Below the pieces are notes generated by a model. That model was given only the letters and a program-made list of their open reading frames with translations. It was not told the origin of the DNA and ran no database searches. DNA of 64,000 bases from assembly GCF_039645995.1 (NCBI RefSeq), contig NZ_CP147920.1, forward strand, positions 1,736,001 to 1,800,000, in the 5' to 3' direction. Of this stretch, positions 7,908 through 18,559 are shown piece after piece. How positions within the stretch are numbered: position 1 is the first letter of the stretch; each line of letters starts with the position of its first letter. The position numbers and the translations under genes are program-made. The DNA is from Sulfurimonas sp. HSL3-1. GTDB taxonomy: Bacteria > Campylobacterota > Campylobacteria > Campylobacterales > Sulfurimonadaceae.

Positions 7908-8930
7908 ATGGAGATTACATCTTTAACACTTCTGAACTGGCTCGGCATCGTCTTCTGCATCACGCAGTCGGCGATGTTCTCCGGGCTCAACCTCGCTTTT
8001 TTCAGCATCAGCAAAATGCGGCTGCACATCGATATGTCCAAAGGCGATGCTGCCGCGGCGAAGGTCTACGCCATGCGCGAAGACCCGAACTTTCTGCTGA
8101 CGACGATCCTCTGGGGCAATGTCGGCATCAACGTTCTGTTGACCCTGCTCTCCAACTCCGTCATGGCCGGCGTCATCGCCTTCGTCTTCTCGACCTTCGT
8201 CATCACCCTCTTCGGCGAGATCATCCCCCAGGCCTATTTCTCCCGCAACGCCCTTAAAATGGCCTCCACGCTGGCCCCGCTGCTGCGTTTTTACCAACTG
8301 CTGCTCTGGCCGTTGGCCAAACCCTCGGCCAAGATGCTCGACCTTTGGTTGGGAAAGGAGGCCGTACAGTTCCTGCGCGAAAACGAGATCGAGGAGATGC
8401 TCAAACTTCATATCCAGGAACGCGATTCGGATATCACGCGGACCGAAGGGGTCGGCGCGCTGAATTTCCTCGCCATGGACGACCTCAAAGTCGGCGAAGA
8501 GGGCGAACCCATCGAACCGCTGAGCATCATTCCCCTCAAGTTCGAGGGCAGCGTGCCGCAGTTCCCCGAGATTGCCTCCTCTTCCAAGGACCCCTTCTTG
8601 CGCCGGGTGCAGAGGCCCCACAAGTCCTGGATCATCCTGACCGACATGCGCGACAACCCCCGCCTGGTCATGGACGCCGACGGCTTTATCAACGCCGCCC
8701 TCTTTGAATTCGACACCTTCGACCCCATGGAGCACTGCCACCGCCCGACGATCATCACCAATATGGAAACGACGCTCGGTTACATTCTACCGGGCCTGCA
8801 GGTCGATCCGGAGCATATGGAAGACGACGTTATCGACCAGGACATTATCCTTGTCTGGGGAGCCGAACGGCGCATTATCACCGGGGCGGACATTCTCGGG
8901 CGGCTGCTGCGGGGCATCGTGGCAAAATAA
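7908..8930 (+). CDS. CNNM/DUF21-domain membrane protein (CorC/HlyC-like)
   Basis: The first 150 residues form the DUF21 (CNNM) transmembrane domain: four hydrophobic stretches with SAMFSGLNLAFFSISKMRL, GNVGINVLLTLLSN and the conserved FGEIIPQAYFSRNA. Members take part in Mg2+/Co2+ homeostasis. The following region is acidic and has no clear CBS pair or CorC_HlyC tail, so this is a shortened or divergent member. It is convergent with the LpxR-like gene, 13 bp apart. Confidence 0.85.
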   Translation: MEITSLTLLNWLGIVFCITQSAMFSGLNLAFFSISKMRLHIDMSKGDAAAAKVYAMREDPNFLLTTILWGNVGINVLLTLLSNSVMAGVIAFVFSTFVITLFGEIIPQAYFSRNALKMASTLAPLLRFYQLLLWPLAKPSAKMLDLWLGKEAVQFLRENEIEEMLKLHIQERDSDITRTEGVGALNFLAMDDLKVGEEGEPIEPLSIIPLKFEGSVPQFPEIASSSKDPFLRRVQRPHKSWIILTDMRDNPRLVMDADGFINAALFEFDTFDPMEHCHRPTIITNMETTLGYILPGLQVDPEHMEDDVIDQDIILVWGAERRIITGADILGRLLRGIVAK

Positions 8931-8943
8931 CTTCTATGCCATC

Positions 8944-9954
8944 TTACGGCACCTGCAGCACCAGGTTCAAACGCCCGAAATAGTTGGAACGGACATACTG
9001 CCCGATCGGACGGCTGGGGTAGAGTTCCAGCGAAGCCCGCAGCCTCTCGTAATAGAGATCGAACCCCAGCAGCCCTGTGATGAGCGTCGTCGGCATCTCG
9101 AAATCGTACCCGTGCTGCTTGGCGTACTCATGCAGGTAAAAATAGCCGACTACATCGGCAAAAAGAGCGAGCTTGACGCTCCATCCCCACCTTCCCCTCC
9201 GTGTATCCAGATTGAGCTGATGCGCCAGCGAACGGTTGATGATCCCGCTGATCGTGACAAAGTTTTTGGGAGCGTTCTCCCCAATGCGCACGGCCGTGCC
9301 CCCGCCCGCTCCAACATAGCTGCTTCCCGCGTTGAGGGAGAGGCTGTTGAACCACTCGAAGGTATATCGCCCTGCGACACGGCCCGAGTATTGGCGTGTT
9401 CCCACGACATAGCCGGTCTGGAACAGCAGCCGATCCGGCACCTGATTGTCCCACCCCTGGGGTTCATCGATCCGGAACCACCGGTGCAGACCCTTTTGCA
9501 CGGTTTCCGCCCCCGAGGATGGTCCCATGACGCCCAGCGTCATCAACACCTCGTGGAAGATATGCTCATTCCAGATAAACAGCGACGCGGTCAGTGCCGT
9601 CGACCCCATATAGGGGACGTCATCATAGACGGGTTCGGTCTCATTCGTATCTTCAGGCGTAATGGCGATCCCCTGGAGGCTGATGGCCCCGTTTTGTTTC
9701 ATCTCGGAGAGATCGAATGGGTAAACGGCCCGCAGCAGATCACTCATCCCCTTGACGTAGCCGTATTGAAAACTCCCCTCTTCACTTACACCCAGTTCAT
9801 CGCTCATCCAGCCGACCTGGAAACCGCCCGTGTATTTGTCGTCCGACCCGAAGATCATGTCGTTGTCGATCGAAAACGACCAGCTCTGTGCGTGCAGCGG
9901 CAGGAACAGCCCCACCGACAGCAGCCAGAAGATGAGACGCACCGTATCTCTCAT
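8944..9954 (-). CDS. LpxR-like outer-membrane lipid A deacylase (DUF2219)
   Basis: Signal peptide (LLSVGLFLPLHAQS), then IDNDMIFGSDDKYTGGFQVG, the family signature Asn-Asp plus Tyr-Thr-Gly. A later HEVLMTLGVMGPSSG carries the His region of the LpxR active site. The rest is amphipathic strands of a 12-strand barrel. LpxR removes the 3'-acyloxyacyl chain of lipid A in the outer membrane. The ATG overlaps the stop of the ABC permease gene (ATGA), so it is the last gene of the exporter operon. Catalysis is inferred from the family only. Confidence 0.8.
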   Translation of the reverse strand: MRDTVRLIFWLLSVGLFLPLHAQSWSFSIDNDMIFGSDDKYTGGFQVGWMSDELGVSEEGSFQYGYVKGMSDLLRAVYPFDLSEMKQNGAISLQGIAITPEDTNETEPVYDDVPYMGSTALTASLFIWNEHIFHEVLMTLGVMGPSSGAETVQKGLHRWFRIDEPQGWDNQVPDRLLFQTGYVVGTRQYSGRVAGRYTFEWFNSLSLNAGSSYVGAGGGTAVRIGENAPKNFVTISGIINRSLAHQLNLDTRRGRWGWSVKLALFADVVGYFYLHEYAKQHGYDFEMPTTLITGLLGFDLYYERLRASLELYPSRPIGQYVRSNYFGRLNLVLQVP

Positions 9955-11078
9955 GAAGCGCTGGCCAGGCTGCGGCGGAAGAAAAAGAGCCCCAGCAGAA
10001 AAAAGACGACGCCGATCCCGCTGATGGCAAGAAGCTGCGGCCAGACGATGTCGATACCGGCGCCGCGGTAGAGCACCGCCTGCGCCATGCTGACGAAGTG
10101 GCTCGTCGGCATCAGCAGCATCACGTTCTGCAGTCCCTGCGGCATGCTTTCAAAAGGGGTCACCCCGCCCGAGAGGATCTGCAACGGCAGGATCGTCAGG
10201 ATGATGATCAGCCCCAGCTGCGGCATCGTCCGGGCGACGGTGCCCATAAAGATCCCCATCGACGTCGTCGAAAAGAGCATCAACAGCGATCCGAATAAAA
10301 AGAGCGTCAGCGACCCTTCGACGGGGACGGAAAGGATCCTCTGCACGACGATCTCGATCGAGAACGTGACACCGGCAAGCACGACAAGGCCCATCGACCA
10401 CACCTTCGAAAGCATGATTTCCGCCGCATTCAGCGGCATGACCATCAGGTGCTCCAGCGTACCGTGTTCGCGTTCACGGATCAGCGCCGCGCCCGCCAGC
10501 ATAATGGAAAGCAGCGATATCTGCCCGATCACCTCCATGATGCTGCCGAAGCGGATGCTGTCGAGCGTAGGGTTGTACTTCATGCGCGTGACGACTTCCA
10601 CCGGCAGCGCTGCCGATGTCCTTTGACCGTAGAGAAACTCCTGGACTTCGTCGTTGACCATCTGCTGGATGTAGCCCGCCCCGATACCTGCCTGGGACAT
10701 CCGCGTCGCGTCGATGCTGACCTGTAGCGTCGGGTGCCTCCCCTGGAGCAGCTCCTTCTCGAACGAGGGCGGTACGGTGATAATGAAGGTGTAGAGCCCC
10801 TCTTCCATCCCCGCATCGGCGGCGCTCGCGCTGATCAGGTCCGGCGAAAGGAACCGGGGCAGGTAGAAGGCGTCCATGATCCGCATGGAGAGGGCCGAAC
10901 GGTCCCCGTCGACGAAAGCTACGGGCACGTTAACCAGCTCCGTCGAGGTAGAGGTCGCCTTGACGTAGATGGCGAAGGTAAAAGAGTAAATGATCAAGAA
11001 GAGCATCATCTTGTCCCGCAGCAGGCTGCGAAGCTCTTTGATGCCCAGAAGGTAGATGTTTAACAAGTGTTTTTTCAT
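9951..11078 (-). CDS. ABC-2 type transporter permease (YhhJ-like)
   Basis: A single N-terminal TM (residues 20-40), a large periplasmic domain (VNVPVAFVDGDRSALSMRI), then five TM segments from about residue 190 with the ABC-2 signature REREHGTLEHLMVMPLNA. This is the layout of YhhJ/YbhR permeases. It begins right after the RbbA-type gene and overlaps the LpxR-like gene by four bases. Together with RbbA, HlyD and TolC homologues it would form an envelope-spanning exporter. Confidence 0.9.
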   Translation of the reverse strand: MKKHLLNIYLLGIKELRSLLRDKMMLFLIIYSFTFAIYVKATSTSTELVNVPVAFVDGDRSALSMRIMDAFYLPRFLSPDLISASAADAGMEEGLYTFIITVPPSFEKELLQGRHPTLQVSIDATRMSQAGIGAGYIQQMVNDEVQEFLYGQRTSAALPVEVVTRMKYNPTLDSIRFGSIMEVIGQISLLSIMLAGAALIREREHGTLEHLMVMPLNAAEIMLSKVWSMGLVVLAGVTFSIEIVVQRILSVPVEGSLTLFLFGSLLMLFSTTSMGIFMGTVARTMPQLGLIIILTILPLQILSGGVTPFESMPQGLQNVMLLMPTSHFVSMAQAVLYRGAGIDIVWPQLLAISGIGVVFFLLGLFFFRRSLASAS

Positions 11079-13799
11079 CTATTGCTCCTGCTGCTTCAAC
11101 GCCGCGATGCTCAGCAGCGTGATAATGACGACTGCCGCCGCCAGGGCCGCAAAGTCGCGGGAGAGATCACTGAGGGTGAGCGCCTTGCTGAAGACGCCGC
11201 GGCTGATGTTGATGAAGTAGGTTGCCGGGTAAATCTCCCCGATGATACGCCCCGCTCCTTCAAGGGAGCTGACGGGTTCGCTGAGCCCCGAGAAGCTGAT
11301 GGTCGGCAGCAGCGTCAAAATGGCCGTCGCTGCCAGGGCGGCGACCTGGGTCCGGGTAAACGCGGACATGAGCAGCCCGAGGCCCGTCGTGATCGTCACA
11401 AAAAGCAGCGCCCCCAGGCTCAGTGTCATCAGGCTCCCTTTGAGCGGGACCCCGAACAGCAGAACTGCAATCATGACCAGGCCGAAAAAACCGACCATGC
11501 TCACAGCGATGTAGGGGAGCTGCTTGCCCAGCAGAAACTCCAGGCGCGTGACCGGGGTGGCGTAGAAGTTGGTGATGGAACCCAGCTCCTTCTCCCGCAC
11601 GACGCTCAGCGCCATCAGGATCGACGGAATGAAGACCAGCAGGATCGGGATGATCGCGGGCACCATCGCGAAAATGCTTTTGAAGTCCTGGTTGTAGCGG
11701 TAGCGCATCTCGATGTCGATGGGCGACAGCGCGGGGACATAGCCCAGCGTCCGTCGTGTCAGCTCCGTCAGGTAGTTGTAGTGCATCCCGCGGATGTAGC
11801 CCAGGATCGTTTCGGCGCGGAACGGCATCGCCCCGTCGATCCAGACCCCGATCTGCGTTTGCTGTCCCCGAGTAATATCCCTGCCGAAGCCCGGCGGGAT
11901 CTCGAGGGCGACGGCAACCTCCCCGCTGCGCATACGACGGTCCAGTTCCGCCTGCGAATGCAGCGGCGGCTGCTCGAGAAAATAGCGCGACCCCGCCAGG
12001 CTCTGAACGTAGTCACGGCTCTGGGGGCTCTGGTCCCGGTCGAGCACGGCGAAATGGAGGTCCTCGACATCCATTGTGATCCCGAACCCCAGCGTGAGCA
12101 TCAGCAGTACGGTCCCGAACACGGCGAAGGTGAGCCGGACCGGGTCGCGCAGCAGTTCAAGCGTTTCACGGTAACTGTACCCGAAAAGACGCAGTGGACT
12201 GAAGAAACGGTTCGGGCTCCTGGCACGGTGCGGCTCCGGCGGCGGCTCATCAGCGCTCTGCCCTTTCTCCTCCTCCCCGATCGCCTCCTCGAGGTAGTCG
12301 ATAAAGGCCTCTTCGAGGCCCGTCTTCCCCCGAGCGCGGATGAGCGATGCCGGCGTGTCGCTGGCCAGGACCCTGCCCTGGTGCATCAGTGAGATACGGT
12401 CGCAGCGTTCGCCCTCGTTCATGAAGTGGGTGGAGATGAAGATCGTCACCCCGTCCTTGCGCGCAAGGTCGATCAGCAGTTCCCAGAAGCTGTCGCGCGA
12501 CACGGGGTCAACGCCTGAGGTCGGTTCGTCGAGAATGAGCATCTGCGGCCGGTGTACGACGGCGACGGCGAGGGAGAGGCGTTGCCTGATGCCCAGTGGC
12601 ATCCCGTCGGGGTAGCTGTGCTCGTAGGCTTCAAGCTTGAAGCGTTCGATCATCTCGCCGACCCTCTCCTCGACCTCCTGCTCGGGGAGGTGAAAAAGCT
12701 CGGCGTGCAGCACAAGGTTCTGCCTGACCGTCAGCTCCGCGTAGAGTGAGAAGGACTGGGTCATGTAGCCGACTTTGTTGCGAGTCTCCAGGTCGTGGCG
12801 CTCGCTGCGGACGCCGAAGAGCCACGCCTCCCCCTCGCTGGGGCGCAGCAGTCCGGTCAGCATCTTCATTGTCGTCGTCTTTCCGCAGCCGTTGGAGCCG
12901 AGAAAACCGAATATCTCGCCGCGTTTGATCCGGAAGCTGACATGGTCCACCGCCGTAAAATCGCCGAAGCGCATCGTCAGCCCCTCCGCGGCGATGGCCT
13001 CCTCTGCTTCCTCAAAGTTGCCCGGAGGCACGACGAGGGTTTCATGCCCCCGACGTTTGCGCTCGGGCAGCAGGCGGATAAAGGCTTCATCCAGCGTCTC
13101 CGTACCGGTCTGATGCCGCAGCGCATCGGGAGTCCCGGTAGCCAGAACGCGCCCTTCGTCCATCGCCACCAGCCAGTCGAAGCGTTCCGCCTCCTCCATA
13201 TAGGCCGTGGCGATGATCACGCTCATCCCCTCCCTGTGGGAGCGGATGCGTTCGATCAACTCCCAGAACTGCCGCCGTGACAGTGGGTCGACTCCGGTCG
13301 TCGGTTCGTCGAGGATCAGCAGGTCCGGGTCGTGGATCAATGCGCAACAGAGCCCAAGCTTCTGCTTCATGCCGCCCGAAAGCTTTCCGGCCGGGCGCTC
13401 TTTGAAGGGGGCGAGCCCGGTGCTCTCGAGCAGCTCCGCGATCCGCGCTTCGCGCTCCGCCCGCCCCTGGGCGAACAGGCGGCCGAAGAACTCGACGTTT
13501 TCGTACACCGACAGAGACATGTAGAGGTTCTTGCCCAGCCCTTGCGGCATGTAGGCGATGCGCGGGCAGACCGATGCGCGGTAACCTGCACTGTCCATAT
13601 CGCCCCCGAAGACCTCCACGCGGCCCGTTTCGATACGACGCACCCCGGAGATCAGCCCGAGCAGCGTCGATTTCCCCACGCCGTCGGGGCCGATGAAGCC
13701 GACCATCTTTCCCGCCGGAATCTCCAGACTGACGCTGTCGAGCGCCTGTGTCTTGCCGTAGTGGTGGGAGATCCCTGCAAGGGTGACCACACTGTTCAT
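11079..13799 (-). CDS. rbbA: Double ABC ATPase fused to ABC-2 permease (RbbA/YhiH type)
   Basis: 906 residues, against about 911 for E. coli RbbA. First ATPase domain: Walker [10 protein letters not shown], signature LSGGMKQK, Walker [14 protein letters not shown]. Second ATPase domain from about residue 265: [17 protein letters not shown] in place of [17 protein letters not shown]. After about residue 540 an ABC-2 membrane half follows with six TM helices. E. coli RbbA was described as ribosome-associated, but here the neighbours (HlyD, TolC fusion, second permease) point to export. The start overlaps the HlyD stop as ATGA. Confidence 0.92.
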   Translation of the reverse strand: MNSVVTLAGISHHYGKTQALDSVSLEIPAGKMVGFIGPDGVGKSTLLGLISGVRRIETGRVEVFGGDMDSAGYRASVCPRIAYMPQGLGKNLYMSLSVYENVEFFGRLFAQGRAEREARIAELLESTGLAPFKERPAGKLSGGMKQKLGLCCALIHDPDLLILDEPTTGVDPLSRRQFWELIERIRSHREGMSVIIATAYMEEAERFDWLVAMDEGRVLATGTPDALRHQTGTETLDEAFIRLLPERKRRGHETLVVPPGNFEEAEEAIAAEGLTMRFGDFTAVDHVSFRIKRGEIFGFLGSNGCGKTTTMKMLTGLLRPSEGEAWLFGVRSERHDLETRNKVGYMTQSFSLYAELTVRQNLVLHAELFHLPEQEVEERVGEMIERFKLEAYEHSYPDGMPLGIRQRLSLAVAVVHRPQMLILDEPTSGVDPVSRDSFWELLIDLARKDGVTIFISTHFMNEGERCDRISLMHQGRVLASDTPASLIRARGKTGLEEAFIDYLEEAIGEEEKGQSADEPPPEPHRARSPNRFFSPLRLFGYSYRETLELLRDPVRLTFAVFGTVLLMLTLGFGITMDVEDLHFAVLDRDQSPQSRDYVQSLAGSRYFLEQPPLHSQAELDRRMRSGEVAVALEIPPGFGRDITRGQQTQIGVWIDGAMPFRAETILGYIRGMHYNYLTELTRRTLGYVPALSPIDIEMRYRYNQDFKSIFAMVPAIIPILLVFIPSILMALSVVREKELGSITNFYATPVTRLEFLLGKQLPYIAVSMVGFFGLVMIAVLLFGVPLKGSLMTLSLGALLFVTITTGLGLLMSAFTRTQVAALAATAILTLLPTISFSGLSEPVSSLEGAGRIIGEIYPATYFINISRGVFSKALTLSDLSRDFAALAAAVVIITLLSIAALKQQEQ

Positions 13800-14797
13800 G
13801 GCGTCTGGTCATCCCCCGGCAGACGGTTCAGGCTTTCTGGCCACGGCGTCTGCGCATCCGTGCGGACATAAGCGGTCCCCGGCAGTCCGATCTTGACCCG
13901 TTCAAGGTAGCGGCGCAGCAGAGCTTCGTCGACTTTCACCTTGATTCGGAACATCAGCTTTTCGCGCTCGCTCTGCGTTTCGATTTCTTTGGGGGTGAAC
14001 TGTGCCTGCGGGGAGACGAAGGTCACGACGGCCGGAATCGCGATGTCGGGACGCGCATCCAGGATGATCCGTGCGTCGCTGCCGATGTCGATGCGCCCCG
14101 CCTGCGCCGTCGGGAGGAAAATCGTCATATAGACATCGGTCAGGTCCAGCAGCGTCAGCACCTTTCCGCCGCCGCCGATGATCTCCCCGGGTTCGCGCAG
14201 CCGGTAAAGGATGCGTCCGTCAATGGGGGCATAGAGCCGGCTCTCTTCGAGGTTCGCCTTGATCGTATCCGCTTGCGCCCGCGCCGCGTCGATGGCCGCA
14301 TCGGCGCTGACGACCTGCGCCCGTGCCGCCTCCAGGGCGGCTTCGGTGACGTTCAGGGCCGACTCGTGCTGCTGAAGCTGCACCAGCGGGATGTTCTTGT
14401 TCACGTAGAGGTTCTTGGAACGTTCGAGGTTTTTACGCGCAAGGGTCCGTTCGCTCTCGCGCTGCTTGACCACGGAGAGGGCGAGTTTGCGCTGCTGCTC
14501 CGCCTGGCGCACCTGCGCCAGGGCCTGGGCGTAACGTGCATCAAGCTCGTCGGTGTCCATGGCCGCCAGCAGCTCTCCCTTTTTGACCATGTCTCCCTCT
14601 TTGACCGTGATCTCGGAGAGCCTTCCGGGCAGTTTCGTTTCAATGTCGACCATCGTCGCCTCGATACGGCCGTTGCCCATCGCGATCGTCTCCGGTAAAG
14701 AGGGTCCCTCCAGCCGAAGCATCGTGAAATAGAGGACGCCGGCCGCGGCAGCCAGCAGCAAAGCGATGCCTGCACGTTTGAAAAATAGTTTATTCAT
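13796..14797 (-). CDS. HlyD-family periplasmic adaptor (YhiI-like)
   Basis: One N-terminal TM helix (about residues 8-26), a lipoyl-like half ([32 protein letters not shown]), a long coiled coil (about residues 90-190, rich in Ala/Gln/Glu), a second lipoyl half ([17 protein letters not shown]) and a beta-barrel. It would link the ABC permeases to the TolC-like protein. ATG 14797 (AAGGAAA upstream) is chosen over a longer Arg-rich frame. It overlaps the TolC-fusion stop by eight bases. Confidence 0.93.
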   Translation of the reverse strand: MNKLFFKRAGIALLLAAAAGVLYFTMLRLEGPSLPETIAMGNGRIEATMVDIETKLPGRLSEITVKEGDMVKKGELLAAMDTDELDARYAQALAQVRQAEQQRKLALSVVKQRESERTLARKNLERSKNLYVNKNIPLVQLQQHESALNVTEAALEAARAQVVSADAAIDAARAQADTIKANLEESRLYAPIDGRILYRLREPGEIIGGGGKVLTLLDLTDVYMTIFLPTAQAGRIDIGSDARIILDARPDIAIPAVVTFVSPQAQFTPKEIETQSEREKLMFRIKVKVDEALLRRYLERVKIGLPGTAYVRTDAQTPWPESLNRLPGDDQTP

Positions 14798-17147
14798 GGG
14801 TTTCCTTTTTGACCGGGTACGCTTCCGGGGTTGCGAGCGCATGCCGCAGCCTCGCGATAAAATCTCTGCGCTCCTCCGCATTCATGAAAAAATCGAAACG
14901 CCCGCCGTCATACTGCAGCTGCATCAGATCGACGAGGAAACGGTACCGGGTATTCACCGCGCCGAAATCGGCCGAGAGCGCCGCGTTCTGCGCGACAAGC
15001 AGATCGGCCAGCGTCCGGTTCCCGAGGGCATAATTCTCCCGCACAAGCCTGTAACTTTTGCGCGCGCTCCCGGCCGCCGACTGCGCCAGTGCAATCGCCG
15101 GGTACGCGGCACGCAGCGTATGCAGGTCCCCCCGGACCCGCTGCTCCAGCGCCGACAGCCGCTCGAGGCGGTCCGCCTCCAGCCGTCTGACCCCCAGGCT
15201 TGAACGCGCGGCACGGGCGCTGCGCCCCCCGCCCTCGAACAGCGGCAGGGAGAGCGATACCCCCGCCATCCAGTTGGTCTCGTCCTCCAGGCTGAACGCC
15301 GCGCCGGGCGTACGGGTCTCGTCGAAGACATGGGTCACTTCCCCGTACAGCGCGATATCCGGGGACCAGTAGGCCTGCCGGTCGGAACGGTACTGCCGGC
15401 GCTGCGCCGAGAGCTGCGCGTCGACCGCATCCAGGTCCGGCGAAACCTTCTGTGCCTCAGCGACATAAAACGCGTTAAGCCGTTCGAACGACACCGCGTT
15501 GCTGATGCGTCCGAGCAGACCGCTATCACTGATCACGAGGGCGGGATCTTCCAGGGTTACCTCCGTCAATGCGTACCGGTCGGTGATGGGCCGGTGCAGG
15601 ATACGGTTGAGCTGTTCATACGCCCTGGCGACATCGGCCTCGGCCCGCAGCCGCGCCTGTGTCGCTACCGCGATCTCGCTCTCCCACTGGTAGACGTCGG
15701 AGAGGTCCGTCATCCCCGCATCGACGCGCTGTCTTGCCATCGCAAGATTCGCCTGCATCAGCCGCTCGTTCTCCCGGCGGATGTCAAGCAGTGTTGTGGC
15801 CACGTGTGTCTGTAAAAAGGCCGTGGTCGCCTGACGGACCACCTCGAGCTCCAGCCCGCGCTGCTGCGCCACGCGCCCTTTTTGCAGCGATTGTTGCACC
15901 GCCAGCCTGGCCAGCGCTTTCTCCGAGAAGAGGATCTGCTGCAGCTTCAGCGCCCCGTCCGTACTCTTCTCGGCATAGAAGCCTCCTTCGACGTAGACGT
16001 TGTCGCCGTTGCGCTGGGTGTAGAGCAGCTCGGCACTCAGTTGGGGCAGCAGGACCGAGCGCACTTCGTCGATGCTCTCTTCGCCTTCCCGGACCCCCAG
16101 TTTGCCGGCGATCACGTTAAGGTTCTGCTTGAGCGCCGTTTCCGCCGCGGTGACCAGGTCCATCGCTTTGCCCTCAACGGCCGACTCGTGCAGCAGACGC
16201 GCCTGTGCCAGGATACGGAACGGCGGCGAGATCTGCAGGGCGCGGGCGACCGCCATATCGATGCGCAGCACGCTCTGCGCTTCGAAAGCGACGGGCTGGC
16301 GTTCCGCCGCCCCTCCCCCGGCGATCGCCACAATGTTCAGGGCACTTCGCCGCAGACGCCGTAGCCGCTCGTCGGGAACAAAGAGATCTGCCAGCACGCC
16401 TGAGCCCACCCCGGGTTCGGCTCCCAGGGAGAAAACGGGAAGCTTCTCCCGGCGGAGGCCATCCATCAGCTCCGTACGCGCCGCCGCGGCGAGCCCCGAC
16501 ATTTCTCCGAGCAGCACCGCCCCGCTTCCTTCGGCGACGCGGTAGCTCCCATCGGCGGCCACCGGCAGCACCTTGAGCCTGACCCCTTGCACTTTCGCCT
16601 GCTCCGCGGCACGCGCCGCCAGCTCAGGGAAGAGCGCGAGCACTCGCGCATCGACCAGCTGCGATGCTTGTTCAAACGGCACGATTTCGCGGTACCGCTT
16701 CAGGGCCGCACCGAACGTGCTATGGCCCAGGACATAGTTGACGTTGCGGATACCGCTCCCGTCCCCTGCCGGTATGATCCCCCGCAGGCCGGTACCCTCT
16801 GCAAAAGGGATCACCGTCGGCTTTTGCAGAGCACCCCGTGAGAGGGCGACTTCCCCCGCCAGTGTGCCGAGCAGAACGATCATGTCGACCTTCGCATCCT
16901 TTTGCAGGCGTTCGATCGCGGCAGCGGTCCGGGCAATATCGCTCCCGCCCTCCGCCTGCAGTGTCTCTGGGAAAAGGATCTTTGAAGGGATGGGGGCGAG
17001 CTGTTTCACTTCCGTCACCAGTGCCGCCCGGTCTTGGGCGAATGCTTCATCGTAACGGTCCGCGACAATGCCCACATTGAGGGCGGAAGCCAAAACGGGG
17101 AACAGGAGCAACGCCGCAGCGCCCCAACGCCTACATCCGGTTCTCAT
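14790..17147 (-). CDS. TolC-family outer-membrane factor with N-terminal periplasmic-binding-like domain
   Basis: 785 residues, nearly twice a normal TolC. A signal peptide (AAALLLFPVLASA) is followed by about 300 residues resembling a type I periplasmic binding fold: LNVGIVADRYDEAF, then VDMIVLLGTLAGEVALSRGA and repeated beta/alpha units with GAVLLGEMSGLAAA. The C-terminal 450 residues are an outer-membrane efflux protein with two coiled-coil repeats (SYRLVRENYALGNRTLADLL). ATG 17147 has AGAGGA and the signal peptide; the longer frame adds 83 unlikely residues. It lies in the operon of HlyD and two ABC-2 components, so it is the exit duct with an added sensing or capture domain of unknown ligand. 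Confidence 0.88.
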   Translation of the reverse strand: MRTGCRRWGAAALLLFPVLASALNVGIVADRYDEAFAQDRAALVTEVKQLAPIPSKILFPETLQAEGGSDIARTAAAIERLQKDAKVDMIVLLGTLAGEVALSRGALQKPTVIPFAEGTGLRGIIPAGDGSGIRNVNYVLGHSTFGAALKRYREIVPFEQASQLVDARVLALFPELAARAAEQAKVQGVRLKVLPVAADGSYRVAEGSGAVLLGEMSGLAAAARTELMDGLRREKLPVFSLGAEPGVGSGVLADLFVPDERLRRLRRSALNIVAIAGGGAAERQPVAFEAQSVLRIDMAVARALQISPPFRILAQARLLHESAVEGKAMDLVTAAETALKQNLNVIAGKLGVREGEESIDEVRSVLLPQLSAELLYTQRNGDNVYVEGGFYAEKSTDGALKLQQILFSEKALARLAVQQSLQKGRVAQQRGLELEVVRQATTAFLQTHVATTLLDIRRENERLMQANLAMARQRVDAGMTDLSDVYQWESEIAVATQARLRAEADVARAYEQLNRILHRPITDRYALTEVTLEDPALVISDSGLLGRISNAVSFERLNAFYVAEAQKVSPDLDAVDAQLSAQRRQYRSDRQAYWSPDIALYGEVTHVFDETRTPGAAFSLEDETNWMAGVSLSLPLFEGGGRSARAARSSLGVRRLEADRLERLSALEQRVRGDLHTLRAAYPAIALAQSAAGSARKSYRLVRENYALGNRTLADLLVAQNAALSADFGAVNTRYRFLVDLMQLQYDGGRFDFFMNAEERRDFIARLRHALATPEAYPVKKETHE

Positions 17148-17760
17148 CTGATCCTCTTTTTTGCTGCCGCGCAGCGTTCCTCGTGTCCGGGTAACAACCT
17201 CTCGTCTGGCAGATGAAGGTATCACACAACTGCCCGGCGAGCACCTGCGGATCTCCGCCCGCCACCACCCAGTACTGCATGTAACCGTGCAGCTGTCCGC
17301 TGAAGACATACCCGAGCAGATCGGTCTGCTCCCTGTCCAGATCGGGATTGATCTTTGAAAAACATGTCGCCAGGAAACTGTGGATTTTTTTGGCACTCTG
17401 CGGAAACTCGTTGCTGACGGCGTTGAAAAAGAGCGGATTGCTGCTTACTCCCTCTTCGAAAACAAGCCGGCCCTGCTCCAGCATGCCGAAAATGAAGCCG
17501 GCATACTGTTTGAGCTGTATGACGGGATCTTCATCGGCGATACGGTCTATGGCTTCAAGGAGTGTTGCAATCTTCGATTCGATGTAGGCAAGGTATATCC
17601 CCTCTTTTGAACCGAACATCGCATAAACGGTACTGATGGAGACGGAACCCGCTTTGGCCAGCTCCGCAACTTTTAACTGCTGAAACCCCTCATGTTCCAA
17701 CATCGTGGACGCTATTTTCAAGAGCCTGGCTTTTTTCGTATCCGTTGCACTTATTTTCAT
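17131..17760 (-). CDS. TetR-family transcriptional regulator
   Basis: N-terminal HTH: LLKIASTMLEHEGFQQLKVA, then AGSVSISTVYAMFGSKEGIY, a textbook TetR recognition helix. The C-terminal helices form the ligand and dimer domain. It is the first gene of the exporter operon and overlaps the TolC-fusion start by 17 bases, so it probably autoregulates and represses the exporter. ATG 17760 is preferred to the GTG three codons upstream, because AAAGGTG then serves as the RBS. Confidence 0.9.
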   Translation of the reverse strand: MKISATDTKKARLLKIASTMLEHEGFQQLKVAELAKAGSVSISTVYAMFGSKEGIYLAYIESKIATLLEAIDRIADEDPVIQLKQYAGFIFGMLEQGRLVFEEGVSSNPLFFNAVSNEFPQSAKKIHSFLATCFSKINPDLDREQTDLLGYVFSGQLHGYMQYWVVAGGDPQVLAGQLCDTFICQTRGCYPDTRNAARQQKRGSDENRM

Positions 17761-17919
17761 GCCGCACACCTTTACTGTGTTGACTGCTTAAAGTATAGGA
17801 GCGGTTTTATTAAGAGTAATTTAATTACTGAAAAAATTTGTACAGGTTTTTTTGAAGCAAAAGCGACCGCCTCATCACGCCCCGTTCTCTACACGCGTCA
17901 GAAGGTGCAGTGTAACCGG

Positions 17920-18297
17920 TCAGTACTTCCGTTTTTGGGGAATGACGCCGCGCACCCCGCCCTTGGGGTCATTCATATCTCCCCGGCGACGCGGGATCAG
18001 GTGCATATGCACGTGGAAAACCGTCTGGCCGGCGTCGGCGCCGACGTTGATGCCAACGTTAAACCCGGTGATCGTGCCGTCCAACCGGAGTAGGCGCGCT
18101 TTTTGGCACAAAAGAAGATCGTGCATGGCGGCGATCTCCTCCTGCGTCAGTTCAAAATAGTCCGCGACGTGGCGCTTCGGGATGATGAGCATATGCAATT
18201 GCGTGACCGGGTATTTATCGTAAAAAGCACACACGAGCTCGTTTCCGTCGACGATCGTATTTTCAGGCAGGTGGCAAAAGATACACTTCATAGACAT
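17920..18297 (-). CDS. HIT-family nucleotide hydrolase/transferase
   Basis: Carries the histidine triad FHVHMHLIP and the N-terminal CIFCHLP zinc-type motif of HinT/Fhit-like proteins, with HMLIIPKRHV between. These enzymes hydrolyse AMP-lysine or dinucleoside polyphosphates. At 125 residues the length is standard. Upstream, 18298-18559 holds divergent promoter sequence (ATATAATT near 18367) and no gene. Confidence 0.93.
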   Translation of the reverse strand: MSMKCIFCHLPENTIVDGNELVCAFYDKYPVTQLHMLIIPKRHVADYFELTQEEIAAMHDLLLCQKARLLRLDGTITGFNVGINVGADAGQTVFHVHMHLIPRRRGDMNDPKGGVRGVIPQKRKY

Positions 18298-18559
18298 AGG
18301 ATGACAGAATATCCATTAAAATGCCTTTCGCCCGCATACATCGTCTTTTATGTATCAATAAAATTGATATAATTATTGTCATCCCATTGAAAGGGGATGC
18401 GGCGGCTTCGGTATCGTCTCCTTTGCTATGCCTCTCTTTCAAATTGGTGTTTTATTTCCAAATCCGCACAGGATTTACATAAACATAAGAAAACACCTGT
18501 AACAATGGGAAATACCGATTTTCATCAGGCGGTACGTTTCGCGCCAAAGGAGTGCTTGC

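Noticed and set aside
12535-12605. Loss of LSGG in the second ATPase domain of the RbbA-type protein
   Set aside because: LGIRQRLS-type replacements are, as far as I recall, normal for the second domain of this family, so the site is not evidence of decay.
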